64,000 bases of DNA from Zygnema circumcarinatum (lineage: Eukaryota > Streptophyta > Zygnematophyceae > Zygnematales > Zygnemataceae). The position numbers were made by a program, and so were the translations under genes. This document shows, in pieces, positions 23,113 through 33,800 of the stretch. The stretch is taken from the NCBI GenBank assembly GCA_037447605.1, contig CM074811.1, forward strand, positions 2,620,809 to 2,684,808, read 5' to 3'. The notes beneath the pieces are model-generated. The model saw only the letters and a list, made by a program, of their open reading frames with translations. It had not been told where the DNA came from and searched no databases. Numbering within the stretch: position 1 is the stretch's first letter; every line of letters begins with the position of its first letter.

Positions 23113-24483
23113 GCGACTCGTGGACGTACGGACGCCCAACACGCGCGCTGGAGAAGCGCGCTCGATGGATGCGAAGCTTCGCGGAAGGCTGGCGCGTCGA
23201 GGGAGGGCGTTTCCGGTACAGACACTCCCCCTGGACATGGCGGCCCTCAGGGTGAGCTCCCGCGCGATGCAGGACGAGACGTGGAGCATCGCCAGTGACA
23301 TGGCAGTGTGCTTTGTGGTGGCGCGTGGCCACACGCGGCGAAACGTGGAGTAGTACAGCGCTTAGTATTTAAGAAGGATTTGTTTAGGATTTAATTAACC
23401 CGAGAGTTCAACTTCGAACGCAGTGAGCGCCGTGCGAGCCAGTTCTTGTGAGGTTAGTGAGGGAGACCGGGCCCAAATTGTCAACAATTCCGCCATTCAT
23501 TTTTCCTTAACCTACACGCCCGTCTCAGGGGCTCAGATTTCGGGGACTTAAAAATTTTGCCAGAAAATAGCGCTCAATTAGCGGTTTTGGCACTTTAAGT
23601 CGTTCAGCTAAAATTCACTGAAACTGAAACTGCAGTGCAATGCAGTGCACTTCAGTTTAATGCGGTTTAGTTTGTTTGGACATTCAGACTTGTTGAACTT
23701 TTCGAGATAGCTTTGAGCGTTTCTATACATTCCTTGCAGTTCAAAGAATGCTGACACCCGCTTCGTCTTGTCACCCTACTCAGCTGCAGAGTTTCTATGA
23801 ATGCAGAAAATATAACTGAAGAATAAAATCAACACAAGCAATTTGAAAAAATAAAAGGAGAGGAAAATAAAATAAATTAACTGCTGCATTGTTGCAGCGG
23901 CGCCCTGCCCTGCACGTGCTTTGCGTGAACCAAATGGTTTTGAGATTTCAAACTTTTGGACGGTCAAAATCACAGCGATGCTCCGCGAGCAGTTCCTGAA
24001 GATTTTTTCGCTCGTTCGGGTATGTTTGTAACCTTAACTCTAAAATGTTTGGCATGTGGGTGCGGTTGGCGCTATTCAAATTTTCCACTACATGCAAAAC
24101 CCACTGTTAGACCTCTTTGACATTTTTTTTGATGTTGTAGCAAATGCTGTTCGAAAGATAGGGATCATGTCACGTTGAGAAAAGAAAAGAAAAGAAAAAC
24201 ATGTGAAATTATTCTCGCTGAATACAAAGTCGTTTTTGTCTCGATTTGGCAATTATGGGAAAAAATGACTTTATTTCTGCTCTATCAGTATCAACCATGG
24301 AGCATCATGAATGAAAAATAATGTACCAGTAAAGGGGGGTGCCAGCTGCCCTACCTCTAGCTCCCAGTATACACTAAACCTAACAGGCATGTCAAGCCCG
24401 CATTTGTGTCGATCTCTCTGAAGGGCCCTAGGGGGCCCTCGTTAAAACCAATGCAAAGTGAATATACACACAATTCCTGCCCC
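23113..24483. other. Intergenic region 3' of the ABC1K1-type gene
   Basis: No supported gene. The first 250 bp (to about 23360) are GC-rich with an 89-residue plus-strand frame that begins inside the preceding repeat and matches nothing I recognise. The rest is AT-rich, with a short (GAAAA)n run at about 24180-24200, and probably contains the 3' UTR of the minus-strand gene that ends at 24484. Confidence 0.4.
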
Positions 24484-26940
24484 TCATTGCACTTCACTTA
24501 AGAAGACCTGTCGAATGAACCGTGCAGCAACCCTCGAAGTCAGCCTCGTTGCCACTTCTGGCACGACCTGCACCGCCACATTGGGCACCAAAGGGAGCAG
24601 CTCCCTCCCCAGCTCTAACGGGCCCCACTCTACTGCTCTCCCCCCTAGTGCATGATTGGAGCCTTCCTGCCCTCTTATCAAAAAGTCGGTGACTCTCCGC
24701 AGGTTATATAGAACTGCTCGGTCTTCCTCGTTCACAGAGGGCACCAGGAAGTGTTCTGCAGCTGTATTCCCTGTTCTCCGGAGCAAAGTGGTGATCCCCA
24801 AAGCCTCTAGCCTGTCCCTAGTCTGTTCCCGCGCTAAGGCATCCATGCCCTTCACAATCTCGTCCAGAATGAACTCTCGGAAAAACGCCCCTTCATCAGA
24901 GAACAAGAATGCTAGGGCTGCTCGCGCCTGACCTCCCTCACTACTTGGGGCGAACTGGGCCATAGCTGGAACAGTCATTGTTGGGAATGCAGATGTGCTT
25001 GACGAGGGAAGGGCTCTCACACGGGAGGTAGGTCTCTCAGGTTCACCTTGTCCGGCAGTTGCAGCAGCTGCAAAGGTCTCAAAGGCCTCCATAACATCGA
25101 TAAACCGGTCAGCATCAAAGATGCCTTCTTTTCCGTAAATAGTGTACTTCAAGGCCTGCCTTAACCTGGGGGAAGGATCTGTCAAGAGCCTCTGTGCTAT
25201 GTATGGGTATGCAGCATCCACAATTGCGAAATCAGAATTCCCCACCAACGCGATTCCTTCAAGCACACCAATTGCCCGAATGATGAGAGCAAAGTAAGGC
25301 GGAATGCGGAACGGATAATCGAAAGTGATTTGCGCCAAGTCAGCGGCCAACTCCTGGAAATTGATCCCCTTCGCGCCACCACCTTCCAACGCTTGGTCAA
25401 ACACCCGTGCAAGGACCGGCATGATGGGAGTGAGGTCAACACCTTCAGGAATGAAATCAAGAAGTACAAAGTCCTCGACAATCGCAGGATAATCGCGATG
25501 TATAAGGTGTGAAATTGCCTCTATCATGCCGTACTTTTGGTCCTCCGTGATGCGAGTCATCAAGCCAAAGTCGAGCACTGCAAGGCGACCATCCGGTGTT
25601 CGGATGAGATTACCGGGATGGGGGTCCGCATGGAAGAGACCCGTGTCGAGCAGCTGCTTGAGGTAGCAAATGACTCCCACATTCACTAGAGAACCGACAT
25701 CAGAAGCAGTACTTTGCGAGAGTTTCTCGCCATCTATCCATCCGGAGACAAGCACCCTTCGGGATGTGTATTCGGGGAATGTTTTTGGGACCACCACCTG
25801 AGGAAGGTCTTTCGCCATTGAAGCCGCAAAAGCAGCAGTGTTGGAAGCTTCGTTTACATAGTCAAGTTCTTCAAAGAAACGAGCTGCCCACTCGTCAACA
25901 AGCCCAACGATATCTGTTGCGATCTGTGGGACCCCGCGAAGAGCCAAACCCAGCCGTCGGATAATGAACAAATCGACGGTCACAGTTTCAAGCACATATG
26001 GTCTCTGCACCTTCACTGCTACAGACTCCCCAGTTGACCGCAACCGGCCTTTGTACACCTGTCCTAATGAAGCAGCAGCGATAGGATCGGGGGATAGCTC
26101 TGAGAAGATTTCAGATGGGGAAACACCAAGCTCTTCTTCCATCAGCTTCATGGCAATACCATTGTCAAAACTTGGCACCTTGTCACACAGTTTCTGAAGC
26201 TCAGTCATTGCGGCAGGGGAGAGAATATCCGGCCGGATACTGAGGGCCTGGCCGAGTTTAATGTAAGCTGGCCCAAGAGACGTGACAATCTCTCTCAGCT
26301 GAATGGCCCGCATCACCTCATTCTCCCTCACTTGCTTTCGAATGAGGTCAGAAGCTACTCCTGTCAGAAAGCCCCCTGCCACCCCTAAGAGCTGCAAAAT
26401 TCTCTGTGCAACAGCTGCAGGTCGCTTCGACCAATACGCGGCAATAGTCTCCGGCTTGTATACCAGAGGCAGTTCCTCTCCCTCCCCTCCCGTCTCTACC
26501 TGCACTAACCTCATCTGTACATCATCTGCTGCAAATTGAGAGTCATTTAAATTCTGGCCCCTCAGTCCCCTCATCAGCGATGCCACTTGTACATCCTCCT
26601 CCATCTGTGCCCGCATCCGCTTTATCTCAGCTGACATTTCCCCCACTCGCATTCGTCGGCCACCCTTGCTCTCCTCCCCTACATCTAACTTGACCCTATC
26701 GCTTTCCCCGTATTGCACTCGAGGCCTCTCTGTCACAGCACACCTCCATCGCAAAGCCCTTCCTGCGTGGTTTCCTGCCGATTTGCTAAAAGCTTTTCCT
26801 AGTAGTGGTTTCGTTCCAACTGCTTTTGTGAGCGGCACGCCACCCAGCAGTATCCTGCAGTCTACACGGAAGGAAGCCATGCACTGCGCTTCCATAACGT
26901 CTGCATAACCAAAAGACACTTTCATTTTGTTGTCAGTCAT
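24484..26940 (-). CDS. ABC1K1: Chloroplast ABC1 atypical kinase, ABC1K1/PGR6 type
   Basis: ABC1/UbiB-fold kinases of plastoglobules regulate prenyl-quinone metabolism and photosynthetic acclimation; ABC1K1 (PGR6) supports plastoquinone supply. The gene is one uninterrupted reading frame of 818 aa. The first ~70 residues are basic with few acids, suiting a transit peptide; translation may begin at a later Met such as residue 21. ABC1 hallmarks are present in order: the KxGQ motif (YIKLGQALS, K228/Q231), the Ala-rich loop (PIAAASLGQV, 286-295), VAVKVQRP (K310), the ExD motif (FEELDY), FHADPHPGN (436-444) and VLDFGLM (D457). The long C-terminal region also follows the family. Text-level resemblance is closer to ABC1K1 than ABC1K3. 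It is the only large intronless gene in this window. Confidence 0.85.
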   Translation of the reverse strand: MTDNKMKVSFGYADVMEAQCMASFRVDCRILLGGVPLTKAVGTKPLLGKAFSKSAGNHAGRALRWRCAVTERPRVQYGESDRVKLDVGEESKGGRRMRVGEMSAEIKRMRAQMEEDVQVASLMRGLRGQNLNDSQFAADDVQMRLVQVETGGEGEELPLVYKPETIAAYWSKRPAAVAQRILQLLGVAGGFLTGVASDLIRKQVRENEVMRAIQLREIVTSLGPAYIKLGQALSIRPDILSPAAMTELQKLCDKVPSFDNGIAMKLMEEELGVSPSEIFSELSPDPIAAASLGQVYKGRLRSTGESVAVKVQRPYVLETVTVDLFIIRRLGLALRGVPQIATDIVGLVDEWAARFFEELDYVNEASNTAAFAASMAKDLPQVVVPKTFPEYTSRRVLVSGWIDGEKLSQSTASDVGSLVNVGVICYLKQLLDTGLFHADPHPGNLIRTPDGRLAVLDFGLMTRITEDQKYGMIEAISHLIHRDYPAIVEDFVLLDFIPEGVDLTPIMPVLARVFDQALEGGGAKGINFQELAADLAQITFDYPFRIPPYFALIIRAIGVLEGIALVGNSDFAIVDAAYPYIAQRLLTDPSPRLRQALKYTIYGKEGIFDADRFIDVMEAFETFAAAATAGQGEPERPTSRVRALPSSSTSAFPTMTVPAMAQFAPSSEGGQARAALAFLFSDEGAFFREFILDEIVKGMDALAREQTRDRLEALGITTLLRRTGNTAAEHFLVPSVNEEDRAVLYNLRRVTDFLIRGQEGSNHALGGRAVEWGPLELGRELLPLVPNVAVQVVPEVATRLTSRVAARFIRQVFLSEVQ

Positions 26941-29900
26941 GCTGGCATACCTGACTTCAATATCCTAACACATCCAACTTCTCAGAATGCGCAAAATATC
27001 AGAGAGAACATTACAACACAAATGGCTCTCAATGCCCTTGAAACCCTGCTGACTGAGACGAACAACTGGTTATCTGCTCGAAAGACTTGCTTCTGCATTC
27101 CAGAAATGGGTTCAAGAGACAGTCTGCGAGCTGCAGGAGATCCCATCTCTAAGTTCATGCCAGTATCAGCTACAAATAAGCTGGCAGACCGAAACGAACA
27201 AGATGTAGAAGTAAAAAAAAATAAAAAAATGGACAGCATAGGTATAGACTCGTCGAATCCTGCGCAAGCAGCATGTGAGCCTGCTCACGGAAATGACGCT
27301 ACATGTACCCTAGGGACTTCAGGAACTAAACGGCAAGCAGTAGAGTGACCAAGCAAACAGCCACGTTTGCCTAAAAATGAAAGTTCTTGCTCTTCTTTTG
27401 ATGCTTTTGTCAAACGTTAGCATTGCGACGAATGTAGCTTTTCCAGAGACGTTTGGGGAAACATCTGTGTAGGTCAAGCAACAACGATAAGGGCGAGCTT
27501 TGCCAATTATTGTTGCTTTAAACGGAGATAAACATTGCAGACTACAAGTCACCGGGAACAATTTACGCTCTATGGATTCTTAAGATTTATCCTCAGTGGA
27601 AGCATACCTACTAAACTCCCATATTCAAATGTCAGGAAGGGCGTACTGCAGTGGTGGAATAGGAGCACCGGGGCGCATCAGTATCGATTGCCATCAGAAT
27701 ATATTGGTGTAACTGGATGTTCATAAGTCTACTAATGTGTAATAAATAAACACACAATATACTTATTTAGATGAGCTGAAAAAGGTTCCAAATAAGCAAG
27801 AAAAGTATGGCAATTCGCGAAAGTGCAAATTCCAGTGCAGTCATTTGCGTCCGATACAGGGGGAAGCCCCTAATGGCCTTATTCCACTATGACTTTTTCC
27901 CTACTCTAGAGGTTCCCTTTGCAAGGCGTATCCAGTCGATAAGCAAACACCTCGGCTCCATGGAGATCCGCGCGTTCATTAGCATCTGCATGTCACAGTG
28001 ACTCACAGCATCAATGTGCAGGCGGCATTCTCACCTGCGCTTCACTGCCTCTTGTCCTGCAGACGCCTGTAGAAACCTGATCGCCCTCTCTGAAGACTCC
28101 CCGTGGCGGCCTGTATTGTGTGGGAGAGGGAGAGAAAAGTAAGAGTAAGCAAGAGAGAGAGAAAGAGAATGGAAGAGAGAGAGGGAGGGAGAGAGAGAAT
28201 GGGAGAGAGAGAGAGAGAATAGGGGGGAGAGAGAGAAAGAGGGAGTATGGGGGAAAGAGATTGGGAGAGGGAAACTAACGATGGGGAAGGGGGGACGCTC
28301 TTGGCGAGGGGAGCTGCCGTACAGGTCCACGTGGCAGGCCCTCCGTGATCCTCGGAGCGACTGCGCGGCCCCGCCGCCGAGGCCCCGTGTCGCAGCCGCC
28401 ACCGCTGGACGTGTTCCATAACAGAACCGGTACCTTAAAATGGTGGAACCCCGGAAGCGACGAATGCCTTGCAATGTATTGATTCGTTACCAAGCGTGAG
28501 ATTCTGCTGGCGCGGTGGAGCGCAGTGCCCTCGTGCCGTCCGAGTGTGGCTGTCCGTACGATTGGCAGTCGGGGTTCCATGTGGGGTTCCAGGTGAGAGT
28601 TCCATGCACCAAAATCCGTTAGACTGTCGAATCGCGAAATAAAATTATCCAGGTGCCACAGAGCGGTAACTTTGACTGGACACATGTACATGGATCCCTT
28701 TGGGTGGTGCGCGCACTTTACTCAGTATGGCCACGCGCACAGCTTTCGTCCGAAGGGCTTGAAACACCAGCTCCCAATCTTCTCCACTTCATTTTAAAAC
28801 TTTTATGTTAATGTTAGCGTTGAGTTTGGCCAGTTGCGCGTGTCGATAATGATGCGCTTGACTTTAACTTTTCATGTTTGTGTCATCGCTGTCGTGGTAT
28901 TGTTCAAAACCCAAAAATTACTATCTTTTGGTCCTTGAACCAATGTTAGTTTTGGCTTCCCAATAGGTGAAGATGCTTCTAAGATTGACTTCCACCAAAC
29001 CTGAAATTCACTTGTTGTACATGTATTTGTTGGAACTTGGAAGCGTCATGAGAGGGTCCAGTCCCCTCGGCTTCCATTCAGCACTGAGAACAACCTCGGG
29101 TTTGAAGTTCATCGTTTTCTCTCCTTTTACTGCGAGAATTAAAAGGCAAAGGTCAAGGTCCTAAAGCAAAAAAGCAAGGTCCCATTATTCAAGTGCTTGG
29201 ATTATGGAGTGGAGCATATAGTACCAGAGGAAACTTAGTGCAATCTAAACTGTTGCGTGGAGCCCCACCACAAGTATATGGGATTCAAAGGCTTTCGCCA
29301 TAGGTTCTCAGCAGGGAGAGCTAGGATCCGAGTATTGGCATGTGCCCAATACTCTCTTTAGAAGAGATGATTCTCTGAGCTTAAATACGAGATTCAAAAT
29401 ATCTCAAGGTAGGACAAATATGCGAGCCTGTTCTCCAGGCGTGCTCGGCGACTGCCGAAGACATTGTACCTCTACGGCGGTGTTGCACTGCCCTGCAAAG
29501 ACGTTAGTGGGCATGAAGGGAGGGGAAGTGGAACGGAGAGGGGGAGGGGGAGGAGGAAGAGACCACGTGGGGGAATCAGATGGCGAGTCTTAAGTGCGCG
29601 GAGTCAGATGGCAGGAAGGAGGTGGAGACTCAAGTGACCGAGATGCATGTGGGAACCCCCTATTTCAGAAATGGGGAAATTGGAGGTAGAGGAGTGGGTT
29701 GGGAGAGAGGGGAAATGAGGGAATGAGAGAGAAGTGGGAGCGAGGGGGGGCAGCAGGCAAGAGGGGAGAAATTGGAGCGGCGTGAGTAAGAGGGGAAAGA
29801 AAGGAGAAGATGATGAGGACGAGGAGAGGGAGGGGAAATGGGCGAAGGGGACGACAAGAGGGGGAAAAGGTGAAAGGAGAATTGTAGCGAGGACGAGGAG

Positions 29901-30824
29901 CGGAGAGAGCGGGAGCGGGAGTTTGTCACAACGGTTTAGCCAAAACGAGGAAGGAGAAAGATCACAACATGCCTTCCCGAAAGCCATAATTCGATTGTCA
30001 TGTGACAAATAACCAATGGGAACGTGATGGGGTTTTCAGGGTCTCAAGATGAACCGTAAAAAACTAAAAACTCTAAATATTACTTCACCCGATCAATGTG
30101 TGCTGTCAGTTACGAGAAGCACACGCAAAAAGCATTCATTTGAAGTTGAGAGGCACGGATTCATCTGCCAACAGAGACTGGCAATGCAGACAGACATATC
30201 AGGAAGATTTAGAATTAAAAAACGTTCAGAAATCAGCACACTTTCTCGCTAAGAAGGTAGTAACAGCAAATTCCTTCATATCGACAACAGATTCCATATC
30301 AATTTATCGCAAGTCTGAAGCCATCTATAGAGCCAGGGGTACAAGATTTTAACCAAGACCAGACTCAAGGTGGAAAATAAAACAAAAAGAATAAATTGAG
30401 TATTAAAATCCTGTCGATCCAAATACAAAGAATGTGTACCGTACACCCCCATTGAATGGCAGTTCACTAAATAATTGAAATAAAGGAGAATTGACCTGAC
30501 ACCAAGCAATAAATATAGCACAAGGTGGAGAACTGCCTCCTTATCAGAGCGGCCACAGGCAGCGTTCGCACGCCTTTATTGGCGCCTTGTCTTCTCAAAC
30601 ATAAACTCCACCTCCAACAAAGTCTACAGAAAGGTCTCAATTTGACGTTGAGTTGCCTTCGCCAGGGACACTCTCCCCCAGGTTCCTCATACTCTACAAC
30701 CAACCAGCCGGCACACCAGTCTCCAAAACCCAAAAAAACAAGGGAACATAAAACCGCTATCAAGCCGGCCCTTCCCTCGTCCTCCAGAAGGTGAGAAGCC
30801 TCTCCTGTCCGCCTTCTCCACCTC
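26941..30824. other. Intergenic region between kinase and receptor genes
   Basis: 3.9 kb without a supported gene. Nearest the kinase is its probable 5' UTR and promoter. Purine-rich tracts (GA repeats on the plus strand) lie at about 28120-28270 and 29500-29900 and create spurious frames. The right part (about 30530-30820) holds the receptor gene's 3' flank. No tRNA or transposon was recognised. Confidence 0.45.
28120..28270. repeat. GA-rich microsatellite
   Basis: Imperfect (GA)n/(GAGAGAAA)n purine tract on the plus strand. Frames overlapping it are Leu/Ser-rich on the minus strand and compositional. Confidence 0.85.
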
Positions 30825-33800
30825 TCAGTTCGGGGCCGGGGCGCTCAGCTCAAACTCATTGGCAGAGCGGCCGTACAAGTTGTCTGCTCACACCCGCGCA
30901 TGGCTCCGCGTGAGTCCTGCATCCCCCGCATGCATGTCAGCCATGTACAAGGCCGACGACTTTCTTCTAAACAGGGGTGTGCACAAAAACAGGCCATTCT
31001 AGACGGGTGTGCACACAATCCGACGTTTCTAGAAAGGAGTATGCACACATCGCGACATTCTAAACAGCTGTACACACAATGCGTCATTCTCAACGGGGAG
31101 TGCAACAATGCAGTATCCTAATAGGCGTGTGCACTAAAAAGTAAGAAGTCTGGGACTCACAAGGGCTTGTAGAGCCCTGCAGCTTATCAGCGCCGGCGGC
31201 AAGTGGGTTCCGTCTCCTCTGCCTTTGTCGTCGCACAAAGAAAGCGACTGCTCCGAGAACAGCTAGCAGCACTACCACGCCAATAATGACTCCCACTATC
31301 ATCCCAATGCCGCCTCCACTGCCACCTCCTGTGCTGGTAGGAGGGGCGAGGGCTGGTAGGGGCACTCCATAGGGTGGAACATTGGCGCAGTCAAGCAGTC
31401 CTTGACCTCCACAAAGGTACGGGTTGCCAGAGTAGCTGCAGAGGGGGCAGTTAAGGGTTTCATCAGTTGAGCAGTGAAAAAAAAGGTGAGGGTGATGCAG
31501 GGTGTTGGAAGGGTGAAGTGCTTACTTCAATGACAAGGAGGATGGAGCTTGGACTAAGTCTGCAGGGAGCTGTCCTTGGAGATTATTGTTGGCGAGGTTT
31601 CTGCATCCAGCAGAAAGGAAAATTAGTCATTATACAGCAAGGACTGAAGAGCGTTTGAAAAAGCAGGTTTTCAAGCAACTTGATTGCAGGAGCAGCAACA
31701 GACAGGTTAGAAAGACTCACAAGTATGTAAGTGCCGGTAGAGAGCCGGTGCCAAGGTCATCTGGGAGGGTTCCGTTAAATTTGTTGTTGGACAGATCGCT
31801 GCGCATCAAACAGATGAGAATAAGGAAAGCCTTTTAGATAGATATAGAAGTTTGATAAACATTGGCTTGCAGCAGAAACGCAAGCACTGGAGAAGAAAAC
31901 AATAGGGGATATGCGCTTACAGATAGACCAGGTTATCCAGATCTGTGATCGTATTTGGGATGTTTCCAGTCAAAGTGTTGCCACTCAGGTCCCTGCAATG
32001 ACAGGCAAACAGAAAGGCTTAGAATAGTTTGCACTTACATTATACATCAGGAACACTAAACAATTATAATAATCAACAATATCATTTCTGATGTTCGAAG
32101 TATGTGAGGAAAAATGACTTACAATGATTTCAGATCAACAAGATATGAAATGTCAGGGTAGATGTAACCGTCCAGTTCAGAGTTCGGAAGCTGACTGCAG
32201 CATCACAAGAAGAAAACGTTAGAAATAGTGGAAAAGTACCCCGTAAACCAAATAGGAAGGAAAAGTAAGAAGGGGAGTGCAGCAATGTGGGGCAAAGCGC
32301 GGTCTCACATGGCAGATATCCTGCTTGTATCATCTTTCACTACACATGTCACGCCCCTCCATGCGACAGGTGCACATGGATCCCCCTGCCAGCCAATGAA
32401 CTCCTTTACTCCCAAGCTCTCCTTCAGCTTATACATTGCCGTTTCTGCAAACAAGAAACAACCAGCAAAAATAGTGAGAAAACTTCCAAGTTCTACAATT
32501 AAAGCAACATTTCCGCTTAAACTGAGGGGAAAGGCATAAAGACTGTACTGACTTTGTGATAGTTCCGTCCTGTTGGCCTTCGGAAAGACTCCATAGATTT
32601 CAACGCCGGTCAAAAGAGGTCCGAGCTTTGTCGTTGGAGAGCCGAGCTCAATTGTCAAGGAGTCAATGGCAGGTACATACTTCGTGTAGAGAGCGAGAAC
32701 AGTGGAATAGCCGGCAATCGCATACACGTCCACAGTAGTATAGTTGGCTGAACCGGTAGTACTGTACATAGTTACTTCTTCTCCATTCATCTTCACAGTG
32801 AAGGTGCGATCGCCAGCCTTTACAACTGCAGCAACGAGGAGTCCCCACTTAGACGATGCAACCAGATACAGTTGAAACCCTAGCAGAAGAGTTCACGTGA
32901 AGATGGAGATTGCATAGTAAGAAGCGTACCATTGTTTGACTCTATAAAGAGAAGGTAGACGAGGACAGGCGTGTCCTTAAAGACAGTGAAATTGTATAGA
33001 ATGCGCCCCTTTGGAGTGGCTACAAGTTCATCTTGGAAGAGAGCTTTGGGCCAGAAGTAGGGTGCCTGGTCTATTCCAACTATATTCGTCAAGTTTGTCT
33101 CGTGAAGCGTAAGGCATGAAGGCGAGCAGCTGCCACAAAGAAAAGTCTGTTAAAAGGCAGCGAAGGTGCGAGGAGACGAACCAAAGAAACAACCAAAATG
33201 CGATTACACGGAAAGAAGAAAGGAGAGCCGCTTACTCGATGAGATAGACATTGTTGATTTCATCACTGTACCACTGTCGCAGGCCCTTCTCTGTGTCATC
33301 GGTAAGCAAGTCACCAAAAGCCGTGCCTCCAGAGTTGATTCGATATAGGAGGTACAAAAGGGAAGATGAAGGAACATCTCCCGAAGTAGCGATGTAAGCT
33401 GACTCATTAACCTGCAGGAAAAAAAAAAATTTAGCGCACGAAGGTCGCTCAGCCGATCCTCCATTGTAGGAAGCAAGCTTTGATAGATACAGCAGACTCG
33501 GCGAGCAACAGTGCCTAAAATCACACCTGAAGGACTTCCACTGAGTTGATCAGGGTCGCACTGCTTCCTTCATCTCCGATCACACAGAAATCGGCATATA
33601 AATCTTCGATGGACACCATTGCACTCTTGAAGGTGCCCGAACCAGTGGGCGAAAACCTCTCCAGAGCAACTCCTTCAATAGCAAGAGTCATGACTGGCGG
33701 CTGCACCACAAACGCCCCAAAACATTGCAGACCACGTTATAAGCCCCCCTTGCATTACGATGGGAGGTATCGACAAACGAGAACAGAAGCATGGGCGGGT

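Noticed and set aside
28000-30824. A kinase domain downstream of the malectin receptor
   Set aside because: No Gly-rich loop, HRD or DFG-type motif was seen on the minus strand, and a phase-consistent terminal exon at 30825-30883 ends the protein.
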